Positions 7,821-16,120 of a stretch of DNA of 64,000 nt are shown piece by piece (position 1 is the first letter of the stretch; the number at the start of each line of letters is the position of its first letter). The stretch is from DASUAS01 sp963819475 (GTDB taxonomy: Bacteria; Actinomycetota; Acidimicrobiia; IMCC26256; DASPTH01). Below the pieces are notes generated by a model. It searched no databases. It was given only the letters and a program-made list of their open reading frames with translations, and was not told where the DNA came from. The stretch spans positions 992,001 through 1,056,000 of the forward strand of contig CAWFWE010000002.1 in assembly GCA_963819475.1 (NCBI GenBank), read 5' to 3'. The translations under genes were made by a program, and so were the position numbers.

Positions 7821-8062
7821 CAGAGCAACCCGATGTCGGTGCTGTCGCTCGGGATGCGGTTCGACGGCTACTCGCAGTCTGCTACCGCTGAGATCCGAAG
7901 TCGCAGAAAGGACACGAAAAAGTCCTGCTTTCGCTGAGCGACATCGCTGCAGCCACCGCCGCCGCGCTGTAGGTCGCCCATCTCGAATCCCGCGAAGGCG
8001 GCCCCTACCACGTCGATCGCTGCTGCCACGCCGGCCCCCGTCTCATGCGCAGAGGGTCTCGA

Positions 8063-8704
8063 CTACCCGGTCGCGTGCGTGTTGATGTTGTCGGCGTCCC
8101 GGACGTCGGTAGTCGTCTCCGTCGGCGGGATCGCGCCCGTACGCGCGGGCTGCGCGCTCTCGTCAGTCACATCGGAGACGGTCGCAGGGTCGCGTTCGGC
8201 CGGGACCGGCTCGCGTTCCATCGCGGGTGGTTCGTGAGGCCGCTGCACTCTGCGCGTCGAGACGAGCGACGGGAGGACTGCGGCGAGGACAAGCAGGGCA
8301 CCGACCCCGATGAACACCCAGCCGCTGTCGTGATCGGCCGCGGTCCAGCGGTGCACGCGGCCCGACCACGAGTCGCTCAACACGATCACCCCGAACGCAA
8401 ACGACGCCGCACCCGCCAGCGCGATCAGGAAGGTACCGAACCTCCCGAGCGCGGCCGCGACGAGCAATACGACCCCGAACGCGATCTCACCGAGGGCCAG
8501 CGTCGGGGTGTGTGGCAAACCGAGCACGTCCTTGGTCGGCGTGAAGATGTGATCGGTGTTGATGCCGGTCTTGACCAACGCCCACACGCCCAATGCAATA
8601 GCGCAGACCCCGACGACCGCGGCGATGACGTTCGCGGGGCGCTTCGCTCGGCGGTTCCGACGCGTCGTGACGGTGGTGTCGCGTCGTTTCTGACCCAGCA
8701 ACAT
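8063..8704 (-). CDS. Four-helix integral membrane protein, function unknown
   Basis: A 213-aa protein with a basic, cytosolic N-terminus (GQKRRDTTVTTRRNRRAKR) and four predicted transmembrane helices at about residues 26-47, 70-88, 91-111 and 128-150. It ends in a long charged, Pro/Thr/Glu-rich tail, probably disordered. The layout is similar to small DUF4383-like membrane proteins of Actinobacteria, but no diagnostic motif is visible. GAGGAGGG lies seven bases before the ATG. The gene stands alone between IS debris and the insertion stack. Confidence 0.7.
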   Translation of the reverse strand: MLLGQKRRDTTVTTRRNRRAKRPANVIAAVVGVCAIALGVWALVKTGINTDHIFTPTKDVLGLPHTPTLALGEIAFGVVLLVAAALGRFGTFLIALAGAASFAFGVIVLSDSWSGRVHRWTAADHDSGWVFIGVGALLVLAAVLPSLVSTRRVQRPHEPPAMEREPVPAERDPATVSDVTDESAQPARTGAIPPTETTTDVRDADNINTHATG

Positions 8705-8845
8705 GAGCCCTCCTCTGCGATGGCTCCTGTCGGCTTGCGTCCAACTTGGGTTCCTGTACCCGGAGGGAGGAATATTCAGACCCCTTCGAGTTGCTCACTG
8801 CTGCCGGCTGACGCTCGTCGCGGCCGTCGTCTTTGCGGTTCGCCG

Positions 8846-8923
8846 ATGATCGAAGTAATGGGTGCCGCCCAGTTACAGCTCGGCAACTCCCTCAAGCAAC
8901 TCGGGAACTCCATCAAGCAGTAG
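8846..8923 (+). CDS. Possible 25-aa peptide with an internal LGNS repeat
   Basis: The open frame from ATG 8846 reads MIEVMGAAQLQLGNSLKQ and then LGNSIKQ, so a seven-residue unit LGNS(L/I)KQ is repeated. It could be a short amphipathic peptide or the C-terminal relic of a longer protein, since the frame is open upstream. No clear Shine-Dalgarno is seen. It ends 52 bases before the first TTAG of the insertion stack. Low confidence. Confidence 0.2.
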   Translation: MIEVMGAAQLQLGNSLKQLGNSIKQ

Positions 8924-9004
8924 GTCGTTGGAATAGCTGCCGACATGCTTGGGAGGGCTCGTGAGAGTTAAGAGTTAGCCCGGACCTTTCAGTAGGGGGC
9001 TGGT

Positions 9005-10471
9005 GATCGGGCAGGATGTCCCGCGTTCCGTGGAACTTGGGTGACGGCCCGGGTGTTGGTCAGGCGGCCTCCTGAGTCTCGCGCACGGGTGTGACGGTCT
9101 CGAACTTGCGGTCGAGTTCGACGCGTAGCGCGGCGAGGTGGAGGTGCCCGTTCACGCGTCGGAACTGCGTCGCGGCTTCGGTCATCCCGGCCGCGCACCA
9201 ACGCAACGCCATCTGTCCGTCACGCCACCGTTTCACGTTCGCGCTGTGATCGCGGCAGATCTCGATCATGGACTCGATCGCGTTCGAGGACCGCAACGTC
9301 CGAGCCAACGTGGGTGGCACACCGAGGCGGTTGACGGTGAGCGTCTCGCCGAGTCCTTCCCGGAGTGAACCTGCCGCACCGGGATGTGCCTTGTCGAGCG
9401 AACGGGCGAGCGCCTCGAGTGTTGCTTCGGCGTGCAACGCGTCCTGGTCGCGGTACGCGGCGCGCATCTTCTTGGTCACCGTCGTCGCCAGCGTCTTGGG
9501 CAAGTGACGTTCAACGTTGCGGATCTTGTGGAGCTGGCATCGCTGCACGACCGGCCGGTCGAAGATCTCGCGCACCGCGGTGGCGAGCGCTTTGGCGCCG
9601 TCGATCACGACCAGGATCGGACGCGACATGTCGAGCCCGCGTTCGGCGAGGTCGGTGAGGAGCGCCTTGACGACCGTCGCGTTCTCGGTCGAACCTTCCA
9701 CCACCCCGAGAGGGATCTTGGTGCCATCGATGGTGATCCCGAGCGCCACCACGCAGAGATGCTCGGCGAAGTGAACCCCGTCGATCATCAACGCCACCAG
9801 ATCGAGCTCGGACAGATCGGCGCGCATCAGCTCGTCGAGAGCCCGTTCGGTCATCGCCACGAACCGGCGACTCACCGCCGAACGCGACGTGCCCGACGCG
9901 GAGGCCTCGACCGCCGAACCGACCGGTTCCAGACCGGCCTCGTAGCGGCGGGTCGAAAGCTTGGCCATCATCCGCTCCAACGCGAGCTCACCGAGCAACT
10001 CGGTGCTCGAGAACAGCTCATAGGCCGGCACCGCCACCTCGGCGGTCTTGTCCACGGTACGAACCCGCGGGCGACGCACCCGCACCTGACGGCCACCCAA
10101 CACCACCGAGCCGGCCTCGCGGCCGTGACGCACCGCTCTGCGGTCCGGATCGTGTGCACCTTTCGGGCCGCACAGCCCGGTGACCGACTCGCCCATCAGG
10201 ACCTGCATCACCTGCAGGCCCGCGCCGACCGCGAGAGCCAACAGGCCTTCGCGCATCGCTCCGGTCAGCTCGCTCATCGCGACGCTCACCGCGTCCGGCA
10301 CCACGACCTCGCTCATCGCAGCACGCGACGCGTTCCTCTGGTAGTTCTTCCTCACGGCGGTCCCCTTCTTGTCGGATGTGCTTGGCGGTACGCCCGAGAC
10401 CTACCAGCAGGCAGGCATCAAGCGGGGGACCGCCACCTCAAGTTCCACGACTACCGGGACAACCTCTGATC
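9005..10471 (-). mobile_element. IS256-family insertion sequence nested in the IS1380 element
   Basis: The transposase gene is flanked by imperfect inverted repeats. Read inward, the left end begins GATCGGGCAGGATGTCCC and the right end GATCAGAGGTTGTCCC, and both then contain CGTGGAACTTG. Boundaries are uncertain by a few bases. Both flanks contain a GGGGG run, but no clean 8-bp duplication can be read. Confidence 0.75.
9060..10355 (-). CDS. IS256-family (Mutator-type) transposase
   Basis: A 431-aa transposase. Catalytic acidic residues lie in LMIDGVHFAEH (first Asp), LVVIDGAKALATAV (second Asp) and SSNAIESMIEI (Glu). The expected C(2)H signature CQLHKIRNVERHLP lies between the second Asp and the Glu. 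Length and order match the family. The start is the first in-frame ATG, near the right terminal repeat. No frameshift or missing residue is seen, so the gene is probably functional. It is transcribed opposite to the IS1380 transposase in which the element sits. Confidence 0.93.
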   Translation of the reverse strand: MRKNYQRNASRAAMSEVVVPDAVSVAMSELTGAMREGLLALAVGAGLQVMQVLMGESVTGLCGPKGAHDPDRRAVRHGREAGSVVLGGRQVRVRRPRVRTVDKTAEVAVPAYELFSSTELLGELALERMMAKLSTRRYEAGLEPVGSAVEASASGTSRSAVSRRFVAMTERALDELMRADLSELDLVALMIDGVHFAEHLCVVALGITIDGTKIPLGVVEGSTENATVVKALLTDLAERGLDMSRPILVVIDGAKALATAVREIFDRPVVQRCQLHKIRNVERHLPKTLATTVTKKMRAAYRDQDALHAEATLEALARSLDKAHPGAAGSLREGLGETLTVNRLGVPPTLARTLRSSNAIESMIEICRDHSANVKRWRDGQMALRWCAAGMTEAATQFRRVNGHLHLAALRVELDRKFETVTPVRETQEAA

Positions 10472-10560
10472 GGGGGTCGCGTCCGCGAAAACGCCCTCCT
10501 GTCAAGGGATACTGCGGTTTGCGAAGACAGCAGGTCCCGAGTCAGGAGGGCACTTCCGAG

Positions 10561-11895
10561 ATGCAGCGTAACTCGACGCGGCCGCAGCTGTTGGTGACCG
10601 GTGATGGCAGGAACGTGGTTGCGCACGTGGGTTCGAGGTTGTTGTGCGATCTTGCCGACGAGCTCGGTGTGACGGCGGGGTTGTCGGTGGCGATGGAGCC
10701 GACGAAGCGGCGGCGTCGGGGCCATGATCGGGGTCGGGTGCTGGTCGATCTGGCAGTGATGCTCGCTGGTGGTGGTGAGACGATCTCGGACCTCGCGGTG
10801 CTGCGCGACCAGCCGGGTCTCTTTGGTGAGGTGGCGTCGCTGGCGACGGCGTGGCGTGCGCTGGACGCGATCGATGATGCGGCGTTGGCGCGAATCGCGG
10901 TGGCACGCGCGGCGGGCCGCCGCCAGGCGTGGGCAGCGGGCGCGGATCCGGGGTTCTATGTGATCGACATCGACGCCACGTTGGTCACCGCCCATTCGGA
11001 GAAGGAAGGTGCGGCACCGACGTACAAGCGCGGGTTCGGGTTCCATCCGTTGTTGGCGTTCTTGGACGCGACTGGTGAAGCGTTGGCGGCGAAGCTGCGG
11101 CCCGGCAACGCCGGGTCGGGCACCGCGACTGATCACGTCGAGGTGCTCGACGCTGCGCTCGTGCAGCTGCCGGTCGATCCCGCCGCGGTGGAGGTGATCG
11201 CCCGGGCGGACTCGGCGGGACTTTCGCACGGGTTCGTCGACGCGTGCCGCGCACGCCACGTGCGGTTCGCGATCGGGCATCGCCTCACCGCCGAGATCGC
11301 GAAGGTGCTGGTCGGCATGCCCGAATCGGTGTGGCAGCCAGCGTTGAGCGCGGACGGCCACCAGGAACGTGACGGCGCGGCGGTTGTCGAGATCACCGGG
11401 CTCGTTGATCTCTCCGCCTGGGGTGAGGGGATGCGGATGATCGCCCGCCGAGAAGACCCTCACCCGGGCGCGCAGCTCACCTTCACTGATGTCGATGGGC
11501 ATCGCTTCCAAGTCTTCGTCACCGACCTGCCCGAGCGAGACATCGCGTATCTCGAAGCGCTGCATCGCGGACGCGGTCGCGCCGAACGACAGATCTGCGA
11601 CGCCAAAGACACCGGCCTGGCCAACCTGCCCTCGGCGGACTTCGCGATCAACACCGCGTGGCTCACCCTCGTGCTCGTCGCGCACGACCTGCTCGCCTGG
11701 ACCCGACTGCTCTGCCTCGACGGCGACCTCGCACGCGCGGAGCCCAAACGGCTTCGCTACTGCCTTTTCCACGCAGCTGGCGTGATCACCCGGAGCGGAC
11801 GACGCGCCCGGCTACGCGTCGCGGCGAACTGGCCCTGGCGCGACCAGCTCATCGCCGCGTTCGCGTCAACGCGTTCGCTCCCTATCCGCGCGTAG
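10561..11895 (+). CDS. IS1380-family transposase
   Basis: A 444-aa DDE transposase with the family N-terminus (LLVTGDGRNVVAHVGSRLL, then GRVLVDLAVMLAGGGETISD). The catalytic region has the first Asp in YVIDIDATLVTAHSEKEG, the second in VIARADSAGLSHGF and downstream acidic residues around RGRGRAERQICDAKDTGL. The ATG at 10561 was preferred over the longer upstream frame because upstream sequence runs into the IS256 end. The IS256 insertion separates the left terminal repeat from the gene but leaves the coding region whole. Confidence 0.92.
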   Translation: MQRNSTRPQLLVTGDGRNVVAHVGSRLLCDLADELGVTAGLSVAMEPTKRRRRGHDRGRVLVDLAVMLAGGGETISDLAVLRDQPGLFGEVASLATAWRALDAIDDAALARIAVARAAGRRQAWAAGADPGFYVIDIDATLVTAHSEKEGAAPTYKRGFGFHPLLAFLDATGEALAAKLRPGNAGSGTATDHVEVLDAALVQLPVDPAAVEVIARADSAGLSHGFVDACRARHVRFAIGHRLTAEIAKVLVGMPESVWQPALSADGHQERDGAAVVEITGLVDLSAWGEGMRMIARREDPHPGAQLTFTDVDGHRFQVFVTDLPERDIAYLEALHRGRGRAERQICDAKDTGLANLPSADFAINTAWLTLVLVAHDLLAWTRLLCLDGDLARAEPKRLRYCLFHAAGVITRSGRRARLRVAANWPWRDQLIAAFASTRSLPIRA

Positions 11896-12074
11896 ACCGA
11901 CCCGTCCCGCACGCGGAGTCGGCACGGCTTGGCCGAACACGTCCTGAACACCCCCAGCATCACGAAAACACCCCGCCCAGCACCCAACCACACGCGATCA
12001 CGCCGCCGCCCACGACACCCCCGACGCTACGCCCCCACCCGCGGCGCTCAAACACCCTTACTGAAAGGTCCGGG

Positions 12075-12078
12075 TTAG
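12075..12078. repeat. Shared TTAG target copy between the two stacked elements
   Basis: TTAG occurs at 8975-8978 (left of the IS1380 element), 12075-12078 (between it and the IS5-family element) and 15684-15687 (right of the IS5-family element). Three copies of one 4-bp target are what two successive insertions at the same TTAG would leave. Confidence 0.75.
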
Positions 12079-12280
12079 CAGGGTGCTGAAAATCGGCTCT
12101 TGAGGCCGGGGGTTTCGGTTGGCGTGATGCCGATCGGGTCGTTGCTCGGTCCGTGTGGTTCGCGGTGTCGTGATCTGGTCGATGGTCAGGCTGGTGTGGC
12201 GTTGCCGCCGATCGCGGATTGTCCCCAGTGTCGATCATCGAAGTTCCCCAGGTGATCGGCTGGGTGGGGTGTGGCTGAGG

Positions 12281-13072
12281 CTACGTGTTCGGTCTGGTGG
12301 TGGCCGCCTTTCGGAGGGTCTCGGCGCGGGCGCGGTGTGCGCGCATGCGGTAGCTGTCGCCGTCGATGTTGAACACGACGGAGCGATGTAGGAGCCGGTC
12401 GAGCATGGCGACGGCGACGGTGGGGTCGTCGAAGATCTGGCCCCATGAGGCGATGCCGAGGTTGGTGGTCAACACCGTCGATGACTTCATGTAGCGCTGG
12501 GTGATGACTTGGAACAGGGCGGCAGCGGCTTCGGACGCGAGGGGCAGGTAGCCGACTTCGTCGATGATCAACAACCTGGGTCCGGCGAAGAACCGCATGG
12601 TGGTCGCCCATCGGCCTTCGAGCGCCGCGCGGTGGCATCGTGCTGCGAGGTCGGCGGCGGTGGTGTAGTAGGTGCGGTAGCCGGCGTCGACCGACGCGCG
12701 GCCGAGACCAACGGCGAGCATGGTTTTGCCGACGCCGGGCGGGCCGATGAACAGGACGTTGGTGGCGTCTTCGAGGAAGCGCAGTGTGGCGAGCTCGTCG
12801 ACGAGTTTGCGGTCGACGGTGGGTTGGGCGTCGAAGTCGAAGTCGGTGAGTCGCCATGGTGCGGGCAGGTTCGCGAACCGTTCGAGGCCGGCGTGTCGCC
12901 GTGCTTCGGTCGCGGCGACTTCGACGTCGAGGAGCCGTTCCAAGAACGCGGTATGACCGAGTTTCGCTTTGGCGGCGTGGTCGAGCTCGCCGGGCAGCGC
13001 TTCGGCCGCGGCGGCGAGACGGAGGTAGGCGAGATGGCCACGCAGCTTCTGATACGTCGAGTTGTCGCTCAC
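12281..13072 (-). CDS. istB: IS21-family transposition helper ATPase
   Basis: A 263-aa AAA+ ATPase related to DnaC that loads or remodels the IstA transposase on DNA. Walker A is LFIGPPGVGKTMLAVGLGRA (about residues 107-126) and Walker B is LLIIDEVGYLPL. The N-terminal helical region is typical (YQKLRGHLAYLRLAAAAEAL). Its ATG overlaps the istA stop by four bases, so the two are coupled. Length and motifs are complete. Confidence 0.93.
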   Translation of the reverse strand: MSDNSTYQKLRGHLAYLRLAAAAEALPGELDHAAKAKLGHTAFLERLLDVEVAATEARRHAGLERFANLPAPWRLTDFDFDAQPTVDRKLVDELATLRFLEDATNVLFIGPPGVGKTMLAVGLGRASVDAGYRTYYTTAADLAARCHRAALEGRWATTMRFFAGPRLLIIDEVGYLPLASEAAAALFQVITQRYMKSSTVLTTNLGIASWGQIFDDPTVAVAMLDRLLHRSVVFNIDGDSYRMRAHRARAETLRKAATTRPNT

Positions 13073-14373
13073 GACGCCCCCTCGGCGAGGGCGGCGTAGT
13101 CGGCGAGGTCAACGACGACTGGGCGGCCTTCGCTGCCGAGCAGCGCGGCCGCGGCGGCCAGCGCTTCGGGCCCTGGCGGCCGGTTCGCTTTGCGGTCACA
13201 TGGCCGCTCGGTGCTGAACGCGGACAGCACGACACGCTCGAGCTCGGCGTGATGCTCGCGGCTGCGCACGATGCTCCCGGCGCCGGGCGGGGCGAGGCGG
13301 TGCGCAGCGAGCAGCCCACCGCCGGGCGAGTGGATCTCGACGGTCGGCGAGCCCAACCGGTGCCGCAACGACACGCTCATGTCGGTGAGCCCAGGCGGCA
13401 GCGAGTAGCGGTTGCCTCGGAACGCAACCGTCGCGTTCGCAGCGACGACACGAGTCACCTCGATCGTCGCGGGGAACGCCAGGGCGGGCAGCGCGAGTAG
13501 CGGCTCGCTGTCGCCGAGCGCGCCGACCGTCGTGCGCACCCCCGCCGCAGTGCGACGCTCGCGGGCGTCGCCGGGACCGGCAAGGAAGCGGTCGAGTGAC
13601 AGCTGCGCTTCCTCAGGGGTGGTTGCGGTCATGGTCCGCCACCATCGTCCGCACGTGAACCGCACCGCGGACTCGACCGCGCCTTTGCGGTTCCCCCGGC
13701 GCGGTGGACACGGCTCCACGATCGCGCCGTAGTGCTTCGCGACCGGCGCGAAGCTCGGCTGCACGTCACGGGAGCCGGGGACGATCACCGTCGCGAGCCG
13801 ATCCGTGCGCCAAACCCGAGCGGTGCCGCCCAGTCGGCGCATCACCGCGTCCATCGCCTCAATGAGGTGCGCCTGATCGAGCGACTCGGCGAGCACACCA
13901 CGGGTGCGACTCGAGTGCGGCAACGTGCCGAGGAGCACGAACGCGGTGCCACCCCACGGTGCGCGACGCCGCTCGAACCAGTCCCACTGGATCTCCTCAC
14001 CCGCCGGGTGCTCGATCTCGATCGTGTCGCGGCCCTTCACCCCCGCGCACGCCTCGCAATGCGGGCGCAGCCCCCGCTGACGGACCTGCCGCACGAAACT
14101 CGGATAAGACCGGGCGTAGCCGAGCGCGACGACCTCGTCGAACAACGACGTCGCCCACATATGCGGGTCATCAACGAACCGCGCCCGGATGTAGACCTCG
14201 AACTCGGCCAGCGGATCCGCGACGAAGGTGGCACGAACGCCGGGCCGTCGGTCACCGTTCAAATACGAGCGGACCGTCTTGCGGTCGCGCTCGAGATGGC
14301 GGGCGATGGCCGAGATCGACCAGCCCCGTTCCCTCAACGCATGGGCTTCCACATCTTCTCCCTGTGTGAGCAT
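13069..14373 (-). CDS. istA: IS21-family transposase
   Basis: A 434-aa DDE transposase. An N-terminal helix-turn-helix (HALRERGWSISAIARHLERD) is followed by an rve catalytic core with acidic residues in EEIQWDWFERR, VWRTDRLATV and NRKGAVESAVRF, then a C-terminal beta-rich domain. The start was set at MLTQGEDVEAHALR because AAGGAG precedes this ATG and upstream residues are not family-like. It is the first gene of the istAB pair and overlaps istB by four bases. Confidence 0.92.
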   Translation of the reverse strand: MLTQGEDVEAHALRERGWSISAIARHLERDRKTVRSYLNGDRRPGVRATFVADPLAEFEVYIRARFVDDPHMWATSLFDEVVALGYARSYPSFVRQVRQRGLRPHCEACAGVKGRDTIEIEHPAGEEIQWDWFERRRAPWGGTAFVLLGTLPHSSRTRGVLAESLDQAHLIEAMDAVMRRLGGTARVWRTDRLATVIVPGSRDVQPSFAPVAKHYGAIVEPCPPRRGNRKGAVESAVRFTCGRWWRTMTATTPEEAQLSLDRFLAGPGDARERRTAAGVRTTVGALGDSEPLLALPALAFPATIEVTRVVAANATVAFRGNRYSLPPGLTDMSVSLRHRLGSPTVEIHSPGGGLLAAHRLAPPGAGSIVRSREHHAELERVVLSAFSTERPCDRKANRPPGPEALAAAAALLGSEGRPVVVDLADYAALAEGAS

Positions 14374-14531
14374 GGGGAGCGGGGCTCCTTCGAACTGGAC
14401 GGCGTCAGAACCGCCAGCGTCGAGGGAGCCCCACCCCAAACGGTGGACCCTCTCGTGGTCCACCCAGCCACTCAGGGGTGGGGAATTTCAGTGATCAGCT
14501 CTGGGGAGTTTCCGCTGATCGGCAGCAGCGT

Positions 14532-15642
14532 CCAGTGCAGCGATTCGGATGATGTTGTAGACGGCGCCGGTTATGAGGAACCAGGCTCGGTTGCGGGCCC
14601 GGCCTTTGTAACGAAGCTTGTGTCCTCCGGCGATGGTCTTGATCCAGCCGAAGGGTTCCTCGATCCGTTTCCGGACCCGTTGACTCGCGCCATGGCCTTC
14701 ATGTCGGGTGGTTCGTCGATCGATCGTGGAACGATTCCGTTTCGTGTTCGGCGCCAGATGCGGAGTGACATTCATCTCGCGGAGATCGGCGACGAACGCT
14801 CGGGTGTCGTAAGCCTTGTCGCCAGCGAGAGTGCGTCGCCGTTTCGTAGGTGGCAGTCGTCGCAGCATCTCGAGCGCGGTGTCGCGCTCGGCGTAGCCGG
14901 TCGCTTGGGTCAACTCGATGTCCACGAGTAACGCATTGCGATGCTCCATCAACAGATGGCCCGAATACGACAGCTTCGCCGCGGTCGCGAAGCTCTTGCG
15001 CGCCATGCGAGCTTCGGGATCTGTGGTCGACGCGTGCGTCTCGTTCGAGCGCCGTTGCCCGTGGAAGTCGACCTCGGTGTTCCGTCCCGCCGGCGGCGGT
15101 GACTGCGGGCCGTCTTTGGGTTGGAAGCTCTTGTGCGATGCCCACGCCTCCAACAATGTCCCGTCGACGGAGAAGTGATCACTCGACACGTAACGTCGCA
15201 GCTTCGCCTGGCCGACCACCGCAGCGAAGAACCGATCCGCGATCTCATGATCGAGAAGCCGTCGACGGTTCTTCGAGAACGTGCTCGCATCGAACGACCG
15301 GCCGTCGATCGGGAGATCGAGGAACCACTTGAACAACAAGTCGTAGTTGAGTCGTTCGCAGAACGCTCGCTCCGACCGGATCGAGTACATCGCCATCAAC
15401 ACCGTGGCTTTGAGCAGCTGCTCCGGCGGCACACTCGGCCGGCCACCCGACGCGTACATCACGTCGAACTCGTCGCTGAGCTCGTCGAGCACCGCGTCGA
15501 CCACCACCCGGATCCGCCGGATCGGATGATCAGCCGGGATCAGATCACCTGGCTGCAACGTCGTCAGCATCGCCAACTGCGGATCCGGCGTCCCTCGCAC
15601 GGTCACCTCCCACCTCGGTGACCACAGCATGAGCGAACCCAA
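14532..15642 (-). pseudogene. IS5-family transposase, copy B, C-terminus cut by IS21
   Basis: The N-terminus that copy A lacks is visible here (LTTLQPGDLIPADHPIRRIR), followed by DUF772 and DDE_Tnp_1 regions identical in protein to copy A. After IAALDA the native end (TPA) is lost and the frame continues into the IS21 end as AADQRKLPRADH, stopping at 14488. Only the last residues are replaced, so partial activity cannot be ruled out, but the element is split by 2.3 kb and has probably lost mobility. Confidence 0.85.
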
Positions 15643-15683
15643 CCAGAATCGCGAGCACTCAAACAGGCTTTTTCAGCACCCTG

Positions 15684-16058
15684 TTAGAGGTGCTGTTGCC
15701 ATCGGTCTCGCCGTCGTGGCGTTCGTAGTTGGAGCTCCTGGGGTAGCGAGCGCCGAGAAAGCGCCGACCATCTCTGTCCCCGATGGTTCAACCATCGCCG
15801 CTGGCGAAGCTGCCGCGCAGGCTCGCGCCGTCGCTGCGTGCAAGGGCAAGAAGGTGAGCACTCGAGTCCGCAGTCCGCATCGTCGGCGTCGATGCTTGGA
15901 GGTCCCGATGAAGTCTTCGACACAGCACCGAAGAACATGGCGTCAGGGTCGCCCCCGAGCCTCTCGGCGAGAGCCCTCGCCCGCTGGCGCGTCTCGTCGT
16001 CTTCGGCGCGGGTGATGGTGAGCTCGAAGAGCGCGACAGCCGTCCGCGAGCCCTGCAT
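15684..16058 (-). other. Chromosomal flank with decayed coding remnants
   Basis: On the plus strand, the flank right of the stack reads AVAIGLAVVAFVVG, then PGVASAEKAPTISVPDG, a signal-peptide-like segment without a usable start; the frame then loses protein character near 15855. On the minus strand, ATG 16058 opens a frame beginning MQGSRTAVALFELTITRAED with coding-like composition for about 65 codons, ending in low-quality sequence. Neither matches a family I recognise. These are probably remains of genes broken before or during the IS insertions. Confidence 0.25.
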
Positions 16059-16120
16059 CTTGCGAATCTCAAAGGATGCGCGCGATCAGCGAAGGGAAAC
16101 CGACCCCTTCGCTTGACGCA

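Larger units (their letters stand above)
8979..12074 (+). mobile_element. IS1380-family insertion sequence (carries an IS256 element)
   Basis: The ends are inverted copies of CCCGGACCTTTCAGTA (8979-8994 and, reversed, 12059-12074). Both flanks are TTAG (8975-8978, 12075-12078), a 4-bp duplication as expected for IS1380 elements. The transposase gene reads rightwards inside. An IS256-family element is inserted near the left end, which accounts for the 3.1-kb length; without it the element would be about 1.6 kb. Confidence 0.8.
12203..14527 (-). mobile_element. IS21-family insertion sequence nested in IS5 copy B
   Basis: A 2,325-bp element beginning TGCCGCCGATC and ending in the inverted TGCTGCCGATC, with the TG...CA ends typical of IS21. 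It is flanked by GCGT direct repeats (12199-12202, 14528-14531). Further copies of the inner terminal motif (TGGGGAATTTCAGTGATCAG, TGGGGAGTTTCCGCTGATC) lie near the right end, as expected for the multiple terminal repeats of this family. It carries istA and istB, both apparently intact, so it may be active. Confidence 0.9.
12079..15683 (-). mobile_element. IS5-family insertion sequence, copy B (carries an IS21 element)
   Basis: Terminal inverted repeats begin CAGGGTGCTGAAAA at both ends (12079 onward and, reversed, up to 15683). The flanks are TTAG on both sides, matching the YTAR preference of IS5. The first 124 bases are the inverted equivalent of the right end of copy A. An IS21-family element (12203-14527) cuts the last codons of the transposase. 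Removing it and one copy of GCGT restores the copy A sequence. Confidence 0.88.

Noticed and set aside
7880..7930. AGGAC/GTCCT stem around an A-rich loop as a terminator
   Set aside because: The stem is only five bases with mismatches outside and is not placed after a supported gene.
13732..14931. 399-residue open frame on the plus strand
   Set aside because: It crosses from IS21 into IS5 copy B antisense to istA and the transposase, so it is an accidental fusion of two elements.
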